This document shows positions 45,444-57,459 of a stretch of 64,000 bases of DNA, one piece after another (position 1 is the first letter of the stretch; every line of letters starts with the position of its first letter). A program made the translations under genes and the position numbers. Source of the stretch: Erythroxylum novogranatense (lineage: Eukaryota; Streptophyta; Magnoliopsida; Malpighiales; Erythroxylaceae). The notes under the pieces were generated by a model. It was not told the origin of the DNA. It searched no databases and was given only the letters and a program-made list of their open reading frames with translations. The DNA lies in the NCBI GenBank assembly GCA_029891385.1, contig CM057224.1:35407005-35471004 (forward strand), written 5' to 3'.

Positions 45444-48345
45444 TGTTAGCCCCAAAAATTTTAAAAAAAAATTTAAGCATGATTAGATTAATTGAGTAAG
45501 TTATGTTAGCATAAATTGAATTGAGATTAATTAATGTGTGATAGCATTAAAGAGTTAAGTGGTGAGTTAATGAGGTTAAAGGTGTTAGTTGGGCCTTAAT
45601 GAGGTAGGAAGGAAAAGAGATAAGATGGGCTTAAAGGATTATAGGCTTGAGTAGTATAAGGAGGAAAATAAGAAAGGAGGAAGAATAGGTGAATGGGCTT
45701 AAGTAAGTAAAAGAAGAGTATAAAAGAGAGGAATTAAATGAGTTAGTAGGAGAGGAAGAGAGGAGCACGAAATTTTAAAGGGAGAAGAGGGAGAAATTGT
45801 CGTGGAAGAGGAAAGAAGAAGGAGAAAAAGAAAGGCTTGGCTAGGGTTTGATATTCCAAGAGATTTAGTGAGTATTTGAAGAAAGTTCAAGAAGGAAAAG
45901 TGTAGAGGAGGAGCTAAGCTACATTTTGAGCCAAGAAGCTCTTTGGTTGAGTCAAGAACCAAGGTAAGTTATGAATTCAAGTATGAGTTTTTAGTTGGGT
46001 TATGGTTTAGATAGCTTAGAAAGAAGATGGGTTTAGTGATTCTAAAGTTCATATCATGATTTAGGTTCTTTAGGTTTTCAATTTTTGAAACCCTAAGTGA
46101 TATGAGGTTATTTTGTTGTCATGGATGAAGAAGGACAAGAAGAAAGAGAAGAGCAAGAGGAGGAGCTCCATTTAGCAAGGATTTAGCAAGTTATAAGGTG
46201 GGTTTCACTTTTATCTTTATGTTAGTAAGTATTAAATGCTACTTTAACTAATGAATTTAATGATTTGTAACTATTTGAGGTAAGCATTGATTGTGCCTTG
46301 ATCATGTACCCAAGATGGTGTATGATTGCCATTAAGTGAGCATTTTAATAGTGTATGACATTGCTTGTTATTGCTTGAAAATGCCATGAATTGAATGAGC
46401 ATGAATGAGGTCATGAAATGTGAGCTAAGCATGAAATATAACATTTTCAAGAATCAGCTTTATGGATGCATGAAAATCCATTTTTAGAAAATCAGTCAGT
46501 GGACAAGACAAGTCCAGTTTTTTTGCATGAAATTCAGTGTTATGTGGGTTAGTTAAGTCCACCAGCAAAGTCACGTGCACGTTGACCAATATAGCCTTTC
46601 GCCTTGCCGCCTGATTGTGGCATAGGATGTTCCTTTTGGACTCTCAAAGATATGACTACACTTGTAGCTCATCAAGAACCCGTGGACTTTTCAACCATCA
46701 CTATGTGTTTATGTGTTAGCATATGTTTTGCAAGAATGAGAATTACATGGATCATGAACATTGTGTTTTGAGATTGATAAATTTCATGAAATGCATGATT
46801 GTATGATTGCTATACAAAAGTGCTAAAAGTATGATTAATGAAACAATGTAGCTTATTAGCCTAAATATAAACGTGTTACCCACGAGTTTAAAGCTCACCC
46901 CACCTTCCCGTCCCATCTCCAGTAAAGATCGGGATCTCAAGAATGAGCTCAAGGCATACTCAAGATCTTAGTGTTTTGATTTTGTATTTTCAAGATAACT
47001 TTTGTAAATCAATGCTTTAGATGCATTTTGGGCAAATGATGTTTTTGCAAGTTTATGTTTTGGATTTGAGGTAGTGGCTTAAAATGCCCTCTAAAGCTTT
47101 GTAATAACTCATATTTTTCATATGAAAGCAAGAATATTCAGTTCTAATGTATTTTGAGCAATTCATGCATGTTTGAGACAATTACATCATTGTATGGTTT
47201 GAATTTGACAAGAAAGGGGGAAATGTGATTGTGTTAGTTGGATATGATTTGAGAAAGTTTAAAAGCGTAGGAGTGTGTTGTTGCCCTTGAATATTGAATT
47301 GTTGTGCAGGTTGTAGCCTTAGATTGAAGATTTGGGTTAGAGATAAAATAGGGGAGGTGCTTCCAAATTTTCCCAAAAATTGTGTAGGAACTTCCATTTG
47401 ATTTTAGACTCTCTTAGTGTTTGAATTGAGTTGAGAGATCTTCTTGAAGATTGTAGCTTAAGATTTGATCTTTAAAATGGTGTATCATTTGTTTCATTTG
47501 GACTTAGGGTTAAAAAGTTATGAGGTGAAGAACACATTCAGTTACTGTTCATATACTGTTACATTGGTCCTTAATGAGCAGTGTCCTTTGAGTGGCTTTT
47601 TGCCTTGATTAATGAGGAAGTTAGCTTTAGCATCCTTCATGAGATTTGTAGTTCATCTTGTTATCTTTCCATGGAGGTATAGTATGCTCATATTGGAGCT
47701 AGAGGCCGAATTTCGTTTTGTGGTCTTCATAATAGTTGTAGATCTAGATGTCTACTTTCAAATGGTGAAAGAACGAACACAATCCGACTTCTATATAAAA
47801 AGTTATGGTACTCGCGTCAAAAGAGTTTCAATTTGATTTTGGAAGTGAGCATGGTCTATTGTTTTGGGTATAAATCCCTCATCCAACCTCCAATTGAGGT
47901 GAGGCTTGAACCAGTGGATTTACAAGACATATATCTTTCTTGGTACAAAAATTGGTATCATTTGGAGTTAAATTGAGGAAGTTCTCATTAAAGGAAGTGA
48001 GAGGCCGGTTAAGAGAGCATGTTTCAGGTGTGAACTCTTTTAGGTTTTTGGAGTGTATCTTGAGTTATATAACTCCGATTAAGGCGATTCTTGCCTCTAT
48101 GCGAAAGTGAGGCTTTAAGCTATATTTGATATGAACAAGTCAATAGGTGATTTTGATGTTTAGGTAGTGTGCGCTCATCACTTTTATGGAACAGCAGCAT
48201 ATAGCACTGCAATGTCATAAGCGTGGTATCAGAGAAAGAGAGTAAGTGGTAAGTTATATTTAGTTGGGTCCCGGATTCGACATCTGAGGTATCAGAGCAA
48301 GTGTGACAGTGGTAAGTATATGCAGTTTGGAAACGTGATCCAACA
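45444..48345 (+). mobile_element. LTR-E: TGTTGGG-related LTR with a PBS-type tail
   Basis: The 2,902-bp unit starts TGTTAGCCCC and ends GTGATCCAACA with a 5-bp TSD ACCAA (45439-45443 and 48346-48350). It has a GAGAAGAGG-rich leader (45740-45830), donor-like AAG|GTAAGT (GT at 45964), acceptor-like CCATCTCCAG (ends 46922) and modules (47400-48120). Near its end two homologous units of about 63 bp lie in tandem, each opening with GGTATCAGAG (48225 and 48288) and each closing in an LTR-like ACA end (48282 and 48345). The first end followed by the second GGTATCAGAGC looks like LTR end plus primer site for tRNA-Met, and the rest like a second LTR tail. No coding region. Confidence 0.85.
48219..48345 (+). 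other. Tandem PBS-like/LTR-end units in LTR-E
   Basis: Unit 1 opens TGGTATCAGAG (48224-48234) and ends GGATTCGACA (48282); unit 2 opens AGGTATCAGAGC (48287-48298) and ends GATCCAACA (48345). Both share GTGGTAAGT near the middle. A recombination between the real primer site and a primer-like word in the 3' LTR end would give this structure. Confidence 0.7.
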
Positions 48346-49058
48346 ACCAAAGCTTTAGATGCATTTTAGCAAAAAGGTTATTTGGTTATGTAATTTTCTT
48401 TGTAATTTGACTTTTGGATACTTTTGTTGTATTAGGGCTAAAATGCCCTCTAAAACTTTGTATTAACCTATGTTGTTCATGTAAATGCAAGAGAATTGAG
48501 TTGTAAAGTATCCTTGTATATATTCCTTTGAAATGTGTTGCTTTATAGTTTGAAAATGATTAGATGTATAAGAGTGTGGTTGCTGCCATTTGAGAGAATA
48601 TATATGGATTGGTTTGTGTTTTGGGAGATTGAGGATTGTGGAGATTGAGTTTTGTGCAGGTGCTTAAGTTTGGGTTAAAGATTTAAGATTTGGCTAGTTG
48701 ATTTTTAGGGGAGGTGCTGTCAAATTTTTGTAAAAATGGGCACAAAGTTTGTTTGTATTTTTGACCCTCTTAGAGCTTGAATTGGATTGAGAGGTCTTCT
48801 TGAATATTGTAGTACATGTTTAGAGCTTTCCAATGGTATATATTTTGTCACTTTTGGACTTAGGATGAAGAAGTTATAAAGTTTGAAAGATTGCTGTTAC
48901 TGTTGGAAGGGTTTTTCACCTCCTTAGAGCCTGCATTGATTTTTGAATTCTTCAAAAAAGATGTATATTGTCTCTTCCTCTTTCCATTGATGTATTATAT
49001 GCAATTTTTGGAGTTAGGAATAAGAAGTTATGAGGTTGGGAAAAATTCAGTTATTATT

Positions 49059-51414
49059 TGTTGAATGCATTTTTTCATTAAAATAAATGGCAGTTTTCCT
49101 TAATTCCTGGATCAGTTATTGGATTTTACATATATTTTACCCACTAATTTGTTTAGTTTTCTTAAACCTGCGTTTATAATGGGTCTTGTTTAATTTGTAG
49201 AAAATGCGCTTGATTTTCGGTCCAAGGCAAAACGTTGTCGCAGAAGGAAGCAGCGGAGAAAAGCAGAAACGCAAGTCAAGCCATAGGAAGAAAAAAAGAA
49301 AAACAAATTACGCAGCAAATCAAACAAGAAAATCACACAAACGGACAGCTCCAAGGATCCCCAAAAGAAACGAAAATCACTCACCAAATCAGCCTCCATA
49401 CTTGACTCACACAAAAGTACACTCTTTATCTACATGTTGACGGCTGGCTGTTTGAAAGAAAACTAAGAGGAGAGCAGGCTACCAGGAGGACAACTAGCTA
49501 GAGGTGGAGGCGTGAACAAACAAGGAAGCTATCAGCTAGAGGACGTTGAAGACAGATGGTGGCTAGGAGCTGTTAGAGACAAGAGAAGGAGAAAAAAATC
49601 ACGCAGACCCAAAGGAGCTCCAAATGAATTCAACGTTGGCAGCTGTGAGGGACATAAAGAAGAAAAGTAGAAGCTTGAGGCGTGAACTATAAGCAGGAGA
49701 AGACGTGTTTAGCTGGTGGGGTTTTAAAAGAAAACAAAGGACTGTCCACTGATTTGACAAAGAAGGCACGCACAAGAGGAGGGACGTGAGCAGCAAATTA
49801 AAGAAAACACCAAGAAGAAACTCACGCTGGGCTCCACCAAGCATTAACGTTACAGTCATCTTAGACACACTCTTTGAGGGACTCACTCTACATCCAATTC
49901 ACGCATGAAAGGGACCTCTTCAACACTCATTTTTCAGCTGGGAGTTACACCAAGGAGCTGACACGATACCTTAAGAAAAGGGGCTCCACCAAGCACTCAT
50001 TCCATATTTTATTAGCTATTCACGCACACCAATGGGATCTCCATTTTTTACTCACTCATTTTATTATTCCTATCTACTCACTCACTCAACACCAAGGAAG
50101 GAGATTCACGCACTCTAAGTGGGACACAAGGGGGGAAGATTGATTTTTAATTGCTGAAAAAGAAAGGTTCCACCAAGTGACCCCACAATCAGCTATCAAC
50201 CAAGAAAATAGGAGGAGGCAATCACGTAACACTCCATTCACTCATTAATTTATTCATTCAAATCCACACAATGGAGGAGGAACGTAAATAGGGGGCTCCA
50301 TTTTAAACTCTCCATTCACGCAAATTAAAAAAAGTTCCAGCACTCCACCAACGTTTCAAATTAGAAAGAGCATTCACGCACATTAAAAAAAGACACTCAC
50401 TCACTTTACATTTGCTGGGAACGTTACACTCATCAGAGGCAAGCAAAGGAGACCCACCATTAAGCTCACACTCACCAAAGGAAGCACCAACGTAAGGAAG
50501 GAGGGGCCAGCTATTAGCTATCAACGAAAACTCCAAGGGAGGCTCCACCTTGGTGAACAGCAAGTGCAGAAGAAAGCCACCATCAGCTGAAGAATGACGC
50601 TCCATGCAGTGCCGCAACATTAGAGGGAGATCCGAAACTCATTCAATTTCTGTTCTAATATTTAATTTCTCTTAATGTTGTCTGCTGGGCATAATATTTG
50701 TGGTTTTCATCCTACCATGAGTGAGTAGTTTCCTTAAAGTTTCAAGGTTGGGACAAGCTTTTAGTTAATTTTATGGACTAAATTTTGGTTGATTGATTTG
50801 TATGGATTTTTTTGGTTTTGATTTCTCTATTTTGAAATTGATTTTGCTGGTATTGTGTTTGGCCAACCATTACTTGATGTTAGTTGTTAATTGAAGAACC
50901 GATAAGTGAAAATTAATAACGGAACTCCAAACAGAGAACTTATAAATTTCAGATTTAGACATAAACTGAATTTATGAGAGAAAAAAATAGGTTAGCAAAG
51001 AACTTAATGGGATATGCTTGATTGCTAGTCTACGATAGGAAACTAGGATTATTGCGTAATACTCCTTTGATACCTTGAAAAATGATCTAAGAAATTCTAG
51101 GCTCAACCTTCTATCAACCAAAAATTCGCCTAATAAATTGATCCAGGTAAAGTCCATAGAAAACGCTAAAAGTGGAACCATCCTTGAAGCTTACCACATT
51201 TCATTCGGAGTAACCCCTAGAAATATTCAAAATTTTCTTTAACTTTGATTTTGTTATTTTTGCTAGTTAAATTTCCTAATTTAATTCCCCATTTTTACAC
51301 AATCGCTTAGTCCAATTAATTGAGTGATCCAAGCATAGTACTTACATAATTACTCCCTGTGGGACGATATTATACTGTACTACTTGAGACCCGTGAACTT
51401 GTGGAATCACATCA
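49059..51414 (+). mobile_element. 5' LTR of Athila-2
   Basis: It begins TGTTGAATGC and ends GAATCACATCA, 7 bases before the primer site. The end carries CCCTGTGGGACGATA (51355-51369) as in other Athila/Tat LTR ends. A lysine/arginine-rich 78-codon frame (49204-49440) and several 60-105-codon minus-strand frames lie in it; the region 49200-50620 is rich in CACGCA, CTCCACC and CACTCA words. I see no evidence that any frame is a real gene. Confidence 0.7.
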
Positions 51415-51421
51415 AGTCTCT

Positions 51422-51439
51422 TGGCGCCGTTGCCGGGGA
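51422..51439 (+). other. tRNA-Asp primer-binding site of Athila-2
   Basis: TGGCGCCGTTGCCGGGGA is complementary to the 3' end of plant tRNA-Asp(GTC), including its CCA. This is the usual primer of Athila/Tat elements. Confidence 0.92.
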
Positions 51440-51637
51440 GTAATCCCTTATTAATATTAGGCGACTGATTGTTTGGTTAAATTGGACATTTTTGTTTTTC
51501 ATTTCTTTTCTTTTCTTATTTTTTGTTAATAGATTTTGTTAGCATTAATTTTTGTTTTATTTGTTCTCTTTACTGGTTACTTCTTATTTTGCGTTTTTTG
51601 TACCTTGCGTTTGATTTTGCTGTGTTAAACTTAGTCT

Positions 51638-53371
51638 ATGCGAAAGTTCGTTAGTGTTGAAGAATTATTATTTGATTCTGAAATCGAAAAGACAGCTAAG
51701 GCACTAAGGAAGGAAGCAAAAGCTAGAAAAGCATGAGCAAGCGCATTTAACGCACAGCCTACGCAGGAACGTCGGATCGAACCCGAACTTACTACAATTT
51801 TTCCAACAGAAAGGGCAGTCGAATCGAAAATGGCTGAACAAAATCCGAGAACTATGAGGGACCACGCAGTCCCAGATTTTGGAGAATTTCATCCAAGCAT
51901 TGCAAGGCCTCCTGTGCAAGCAAATAATTTTGAGTTAAAACCTGGCCTTATACAAATGGTGCAGCAGAATCAATTCGGAGGGCACCCAACAGAAAACCCA
52001 CATGTCCACCTGCAGCAATTTTTTGAGATTTGTGAAATGTTGAAGCAAAACGGGGTACCTGAGGATGCTATAAGGCTTCGATTGTTTCCTTTTTCTGTGA
52101 GAGATCGAGCTAAGGATTGGCTCCATTCATTACCACCTGGTTCAATAAATAATTGGCAAGAGTTGTCCAGGGCTTTTATGGCTCAGTACTTTCCACTCGG
52201 AAAGACGGAAAAACTCAGAAGTGAGCTTACCTCATTTCAACCCAAAGAAGATGAGTCGTTGTACGAAGCATGGGAGAGGTATAAGGAACTTCAACGCAAA
52301 TGTCCACATCACGGTGTTCCGAAGTGGATGATTGTTCAAATATTCTATAACGGAGTTTCTCCGGTTATGCGAAGTACAATCGATGCTGCGGCTGGAGGTG
52401 ATTTAATGGACAAGAATGAAGACGAGGCCTTTATGTTATTGGAAAAGATCGCTTACAACAACTATCAGTGGAATACTGATCGGAAGGAGATTAAGCAAGA
52501 AGGGAAGAAACCTCAAGGAGTCTTCGAATTAGATGCTTTACCTTGTTGAATTCGAAATTTGAAGCTCTTTCAAGGAAAGTCGATAAGTTTGCTACAGCTG
52601 CTGTTAGCAATGTGAATGCCTTACAGGATTAGGATTTTGGGTCGAGTATGGGTACCGAATTTCAGAACATTGGGCAAAAATTTGGGGCTGAACATATGAA
52701 TTTTGTAGGAAATTATGGACAGAAGAATCCAGGTGGAGCTTTCTCGAACACATATAATCCTGAATGGCGAAACCACCCAAATTTCTCCTGGTCTCAACAA
52801 CCCAAGCCATCCCAAAGTTTTCCTAACCAGACCCATTACCCACAAAATCAACAGCACTACCAACAGAGCCAACAACAACAAAACCGTGGACCCCCAGGTT
52901 TCCCAAGCTTGAGACAACAAGCCCAGCCATCTGAACCTAAATCCAACCTTGAATCAATGATGGAAACTTTCATGCAGAAGCAAGGAGACTTGATCCAGCA
53001 ACTTACTACCCGAATGGACCAATTGACGGTCCATAATAAGATGCTTGAGACTCAAATTACGCAGCAAGCCGCATCGCTAAGGTATGACAAGGGTAAGCTA
53101 CCAGCACAACCAGAGGCTCCCAAGGAGACCAAGGCAGTGGTACTAAGGAGTGGAAAGATTTTGGAACCTATGGCGCAGAAGAACAAAGTTGAAAAGGAAT
53201 CCGAAGGAACAGGCCAAGATGCACAACCTGTGCAATCCGACACACCGCCTGTGCAATAATCACCTGAGCCAGAAAAATATATACCACCACCACCATATAA
53301 GCCACCAATCCCATTCCCTCAAAGATTGCATAGAGCTAAGCTAGACCAGCAATTTGGAAAATTTGTTGACA
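51638..53371 (+). pseudogene. Athila-2 gag, truncated and lightly broken
   Basis: The frame begins at ATG 51638 (M-R-K-F-V-S-V-E-E-L-L), has a TGA at 51734-51736 and continues in the same frame through the 239-codon open stretch 51830-52549. That stretch carries the retrotransposon gag core: G-L-I-Q-M-V-Q-Q-N-Q-F-G-G, E-D-A-I-R-L-R-L-F-P-F-S, A-K-D-W-L-H-S-L-P-P-G-S-I, F-M-A-Q-Y-F-P and C-P-H-H-G-V-P. A one-base loss near 52540 shifts the frame. It continues as F-E-A-L-S-R-K-V-D-K-F, a TAG at 52630, then a 203-codon Q/P-rich segment (52648-53259) with a TAA, and finally K-L-D-Q-Q-F-G-K-F-V-D where the element ends. Gag would form the particle that packages the element's RNA. Confidence 0.9.
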
Positions 53372-54406
53372 TTATTCATATGGTTATTTTTACTGTTTGA
53401 TTGGTCATTATATAGGCAGTACCTTTGAGTGAATTTTTACCTCTTTTAATGATTGAATCGATTTTTGCACCCTTCATGAAATTTGTAAATCGTCTTTTTA
53501 TCCTTCCAATGAGGTAAAATGTGACATTTTTAGGCTATTGTGTTAAAAGATAGGAATTTTCAAACTTCTAGCCTTGAGTAGGACTTTTTCATTTTGAGCA
53601 GTAACTTTGAAGTAACTTTTGACTCCCTTAGAGGTTAAATTAATTTTCAAATCCTTCATGAAAGTTGTAGAGCTTCTTTTGAGATTTCTTTTGATACCCA
53701 ATTTGTCAATTTTGGAGTACGGGAGCAAAAGTTATGAATTTTGGAAAAATCTGGTATTATATATAGATTTATGAAAAAAACATATATATATTTCGGAACT
53801 CGCGAGTGCCTCGCCCTGCGAGCTGCTCGCGATCGCGAGCCGGCCAACGCAGGGTGACACCATTTGGGACGTTTTGATTTTTCTTTTATTTTCTTTTCTT
53901 ATTTTTCTTATTTCTATTTTTAACCTCCAATCTCACTTTTTCGCTTATAACTTTTTCGTTTGACCTCCAATTTACTCGGTTTTCGAAGCGTTGATTTTCA
54001 AAAAAAAAATTTCTACCCCTTTTTGATAAAATTAGAGCTTTCAGGTTTTATTTGAAATTTACGAATTAAATCAAAGCGAGTCAATTATGTGGCGATTTTG
54101 GATATGATTCTGTATTTGGGCGATTTTTCGATCTATAGAGATCCGATTGAGGAGATTTTTTATTCTAATTAACCTAGAGACATGGAATTTCATTTTAGCT
54201 TAGGAATCGGATTCAATTTTAGGCCCTAAGCAGATCAATTTTATTGAGAAGATTAGGATGAATTTTTCAAGTTTCGCTCGGGAGGAAGTGAAATAAGATC
54301 GATTTGAAGTTGTCTTTTGTAGTGAGGAGTTCCTCCTTCGTGGGAAGCGCGTCCAGATGTCACGTAGGACGTCGGACCCGTGACTCACCAGGGAGGGGTT
54401 CCAACA

Positions 54407-56029
54407 CTTAATTATGCATTTGATGTATGGATTATGATTATGGTTGTGTTTCGAAGATGATTTAATGTCTGTCTTTGTTATTTGCATATGGGTTAGCTTC
54501 TTCCCAACGACCTAACGCTTCCCTCATCAAAGCTTTGTAACTAGGATGAAAGGTCTTCAAGAGTATTTTACTTTTATTCATTTCCATTAATAGTAATATA
54601 GCCCAATATAGATAATACTATATTTTTGTTCATCAAGAACATAGTCATGTCGATTCTACTTTAAATTTTAAATTTTGCACATGATACAAACTACACAATA
54701 GATTTCTGAAATTTTAGTAAGGGTAACTTTCATATCATTAGGCACATTGAAGATGTATAAGTGCTAAACTGGACTCACTTATCATTGAAATTGGAGTTGA
54801 ACATATCATCATTTTATTCTAAATCAACATTTGAATAATATACCTCTTAACATTATTAATCAAGGAATGTCGACATGGCACTCGTACTAATTCATTATGT
54901 TATGAGGAATGTGGCAAAATTTTCCCTACTGAAGAAATAAACAATGTAGAAAAAATCCCTCCTTCATACACTAATGATCGTTTGTCTTCTATAGTTAATC
55001 TTCTACTTAAAGGTGTTTAGTATCATCTGAACAACGTCACTTTTCTTATTATATGTACATCGCATTACCTTTTATGAAGCTATTATATATATTCACATTT
55101 GATGGTATATACTACATGTTGTTCTAAACTTCCTTGAATCTCAAAGATGACATGTATGCCTATGAAGACAAGAGCAATGTCACAACGGTCCGTAAAAGAT
55201 TAGAGAAATCGGATGTTTTGAAAAATTCATCAGTTCCACAAACTTCGTCTAGTCATTCATTTATGCATGTCACTCCAATTTCGATTCATTTAATGGTTTA
55301 TTAATTTGACAATATCTAAGTTCTATACTAGTTGTGTTTTAGGTAAATCGTTTCATACTGGCAGTTCATTTGGAGAACTTGTCTTCTATACTAAATCTGA
55401 TGACTCATTTACTGTATCCTATAAAAGTTTAGCTATAGCGGAAACGCTGTTGCAAGAGGATGTGAATAACCCTACACCTGAGGAAAGAACTATCACTATT
55501 TCAATTGGTGTCTTTGAAAGTGCAAGGACCCTTCTCTGGATTCCATACATTGCGGATTCATTCACCTTTACCGACTCTCATGTTACTTGGAATCTAAAAA
55601 AGATAATTATATCATTGTCATTTATCAATGCAATGAACTAAAATCAACTTTAAAGTTGATTTATTATTATATCTATAAGAATTTGTCAAACACTCTCTCT
55701 ACTAGTTAAGGGTCAAGCAGCGTACTATTGACTGTGAACTATTATTATTCTTGTTTTATAACTGTAAGAATTCTTATTCTTCTAATTCAAAGTTCGTACT
55801 ACTCCATATATCATATTATTATATTGATACAATTATTAAAATTTTATAACAAACTTTTGCAATCGTTAGTAAATATTAATGATTAATTGATACTACTACT
55901 TATCACTTAAAATTATGTTATGTGTGTTTTTTCAGCAATACGTTATAAACATTTAAACAAATATCCAATAAAACATATCTTAACTATGATAGATTATAAA
56001 AAGTTAGTTTAAAAATTTTGAAAATTGTA
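54407..56029. other. AT-rich spacer with an unrecognised 111-codon frame
   Basis: The one frame of note is 55306-55641 (plus), opening M-T-I-S-K-F-Y-T-S-C-V-L-G-K and ending F-I-N-A-M-N. It is more complex than its surroundings and has no internal repeats. I do not recognise it; it could be the decayed end of a transposase of the CACTA element whose right end is at 56559. The rest is AT-rich, with stop-filled coding-like patches at 54840-55020. Confidence 0.4.
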
Positions 56030-56559
56030 AACCATTTGGTGACGATCTTGGCAAATAGTCACCAAATGTGTTGCAAATTGTTGTGGAACCTTTGGTGATG
56101 ATTTTGAGAAATCGTCACTGAATGTGGACCATTTAGTAGTGACGATTTTCAAATTTCGTCACCAAATGTTGATCCTTTGGTGACACTTCTCAAATATCGT
56201 CATGAAATTGTTACTTTTAGTGACAATATGTAAAACGTAGCAAAAAACATGTAATTAAATGTTTATGAACCTTTGGTGGCGATTTTTGAAAATCGTCAAC
56301 AATCGTCTTGTTAGTGATGATTTTACATAATCGTCACTTTTTAGTGATGATTTTACATAATCGTCACTAATTTTGAACCCTTTGTTGACGATTTCGAAAA
56401 TTGGTCACCAAATGTTGATCCTTTCATGACGCTTTTATAATTAGTCGCTAAATGCTTACTTTTAATGACGATTTTAAAATCGTCATAATATGGTCGCTTT
56501 TAGCGACATTTTTTAAACGTCACAAAAAAAGGTAGCTAAATATCTACTTTGTTGTAGTG
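56030..56559. mobile_element. Right end of a CACTA (En/Spm) transposon
   Basis: The sequence ends TTTGTTGTAGTG at 56559, the complement of the CACTACAACAAA terminus of plant CACTA elements. About 500 bp inside it hold more than ten copies, in both orientations, of words such as GTGACGATTTT and AAATCGTCAC, the subterminal repeats to which CACTA transposase binds. No matching CACTA left end was found in 54407-56030, so the element is truncated or its left end has decayed. Transposase may be partly represented in the spacer to the left. Confidence 0.85.
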
Positions 56560-57226
56560 GTTAACTATTAAATACATTCTACACAAATAGGCTATCATCA
56601 ACCCCTTATATTAGCTTATCATCAAAATACATTCTACAGAAAAAACAGCAAGAAATAACACTGCCAAACCTATCTAGTATTTTGTAGAAAATAAAGAATA
56701 TTTTCCCTAGTGATGAAAAGTATTCTGTAGAAAATACATTCTACAGAAAAAAAAAAACACTCTGCAAAATACAGGAAAAACAGAAGGTGTAGTAGAAAGT
56801 TTCAAAACTAGAATAAATGCTCTAAGAATCTTCTTGAATTATTACAAAAATCGGCTGTACTCTTTTTAAAAATTCATTGTCAACATTATCTTGCTTTAAA
56901 ATTTGACTTTGAGACTGATATTTACAATACGATTTAATATTTTATTATGATTTTTATTTTATTATTTAATTTTAGAACATGTTTATTTGTTTAGATCATT
57001 ATACTTAAAATTTGAATTAAAAATATTTAAATATTATTTAAGTAATCGAATTGATATTAGCTTGTTCAATAATTCAATTAATTGAGCTATTTTGAGTTTA
57101 TCCGGATCAAATTCATATTGATACTTATTCTAACTTGGTTCTTTTATTTCAAAAGACCCTTATACTTTCAATTTTATGTAAAACAGAAATAAGCTAATAA
57201 GATTTTGAATCTTCTAATAAATTACT
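56560..57226. other. AT-rich spacer with small palindromes
   Basis: No gene seen. The words ATTCTGTAGAA and TTCTACAGAAAAA recur at 56628-56755 in both orientations. The rest is AT-rich and without feature. Confidence 0.5.
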
Positions 57227-57375
57227 AAAAGAGATGCAACGGAGGGTGATTGATATTTTTGAGAATTACAATTTACAAAGGAATGCATAATTAAAACCAT
57301 AAAAGAGATGCAACGGAGGGGTGATTGATATTTTTGAGAATTACAATTTACAAAGGAATGCATAATTAAAACCAT
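57227..57375. repeat. Near-exact tandem duplication (74 and 75 bp)
   Basis: Copies 57227-57300 and 57301-57375 differ by one G in GGAGGG(G)TGATTG. Both run from AAAAGAGATGCAACGGAGG to AATTAAAACCAT. It is likely a recent slippage event. Confidence 0.95.
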
Positions 57376-57459
57376 AAGTTTATCGGAGTACTATAATGAA
57401 GTTTTATCCTTTCACCCTGCTCTAAGCCCAACGCAATGTCATAAAAGTGGGACAAAATT

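Larger units (their letters stand above)
49059..53371 (+). mobile_element. Athila-2: 5' LTR plus partial gag of a second Athila-like element
   Basis: The unit starts TGTTGAATGC and stops inside gag at 53371, flanked by TTATT on both sides (49054-49058 and 53372-53376) within LTR-D. A 5' LTR of about 2,356 bp (49059-51414) is followed by the tRNA-Asp primer site (51422-51439), a leader and gag (51638-53371). All of pol and the 3' LTR are missing. Gag is better kept than in Athila-1 (three nonsense codons and one shift), so this copy is younger. Confidence 0.85.
44400..54406 (+). mobile_element. LTR-D: 5'-truncated TGTTGGG-type LTR, split twice
   Basis: Three segments (44400-45443, 48351-49058 and 53377-54406) line up consecutively with LTR-C. 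The first has the donor-like AAG|GTAAG (GT at 44465), the conserved hairpin (45070-45100) and acceptor-like CCTCCACAG (ends 45356). The second and third carry about 100-bp modules, and the joint ATTCAGTTATTATT|CATATGG rebuilds an LTR-C-like phrase (39905). The third ends GGGGTTCCAACA at 54406, a plausible LTR 3' end. Near 53799-53847 is a GC-rich CTCGCGA/TCGCGAG palindrome array. LTR-E and Athila-2 are the insertions. Confidence 0.78.

Noticed and set aside
48224..48234. TGGTATCAGAG as part of a tRNA-Met gene
   Set aside because: Only the primer-complementary word is present, at an LTR border; no cloverleaf can be drawn.
49204..49440. Basic 78-codon frame with an NLS-like K/R stretch
   Set aside because: It lies in the Athila-2 LTR, has low complexity and no known domain; composition explains it.
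55306..55641. Calling a host protein gene here
   Set aside because: The frame is complex, but I recognise no family, no exon structure and no flanking signals; it is kept only as an unrecognised frame in the spacer.
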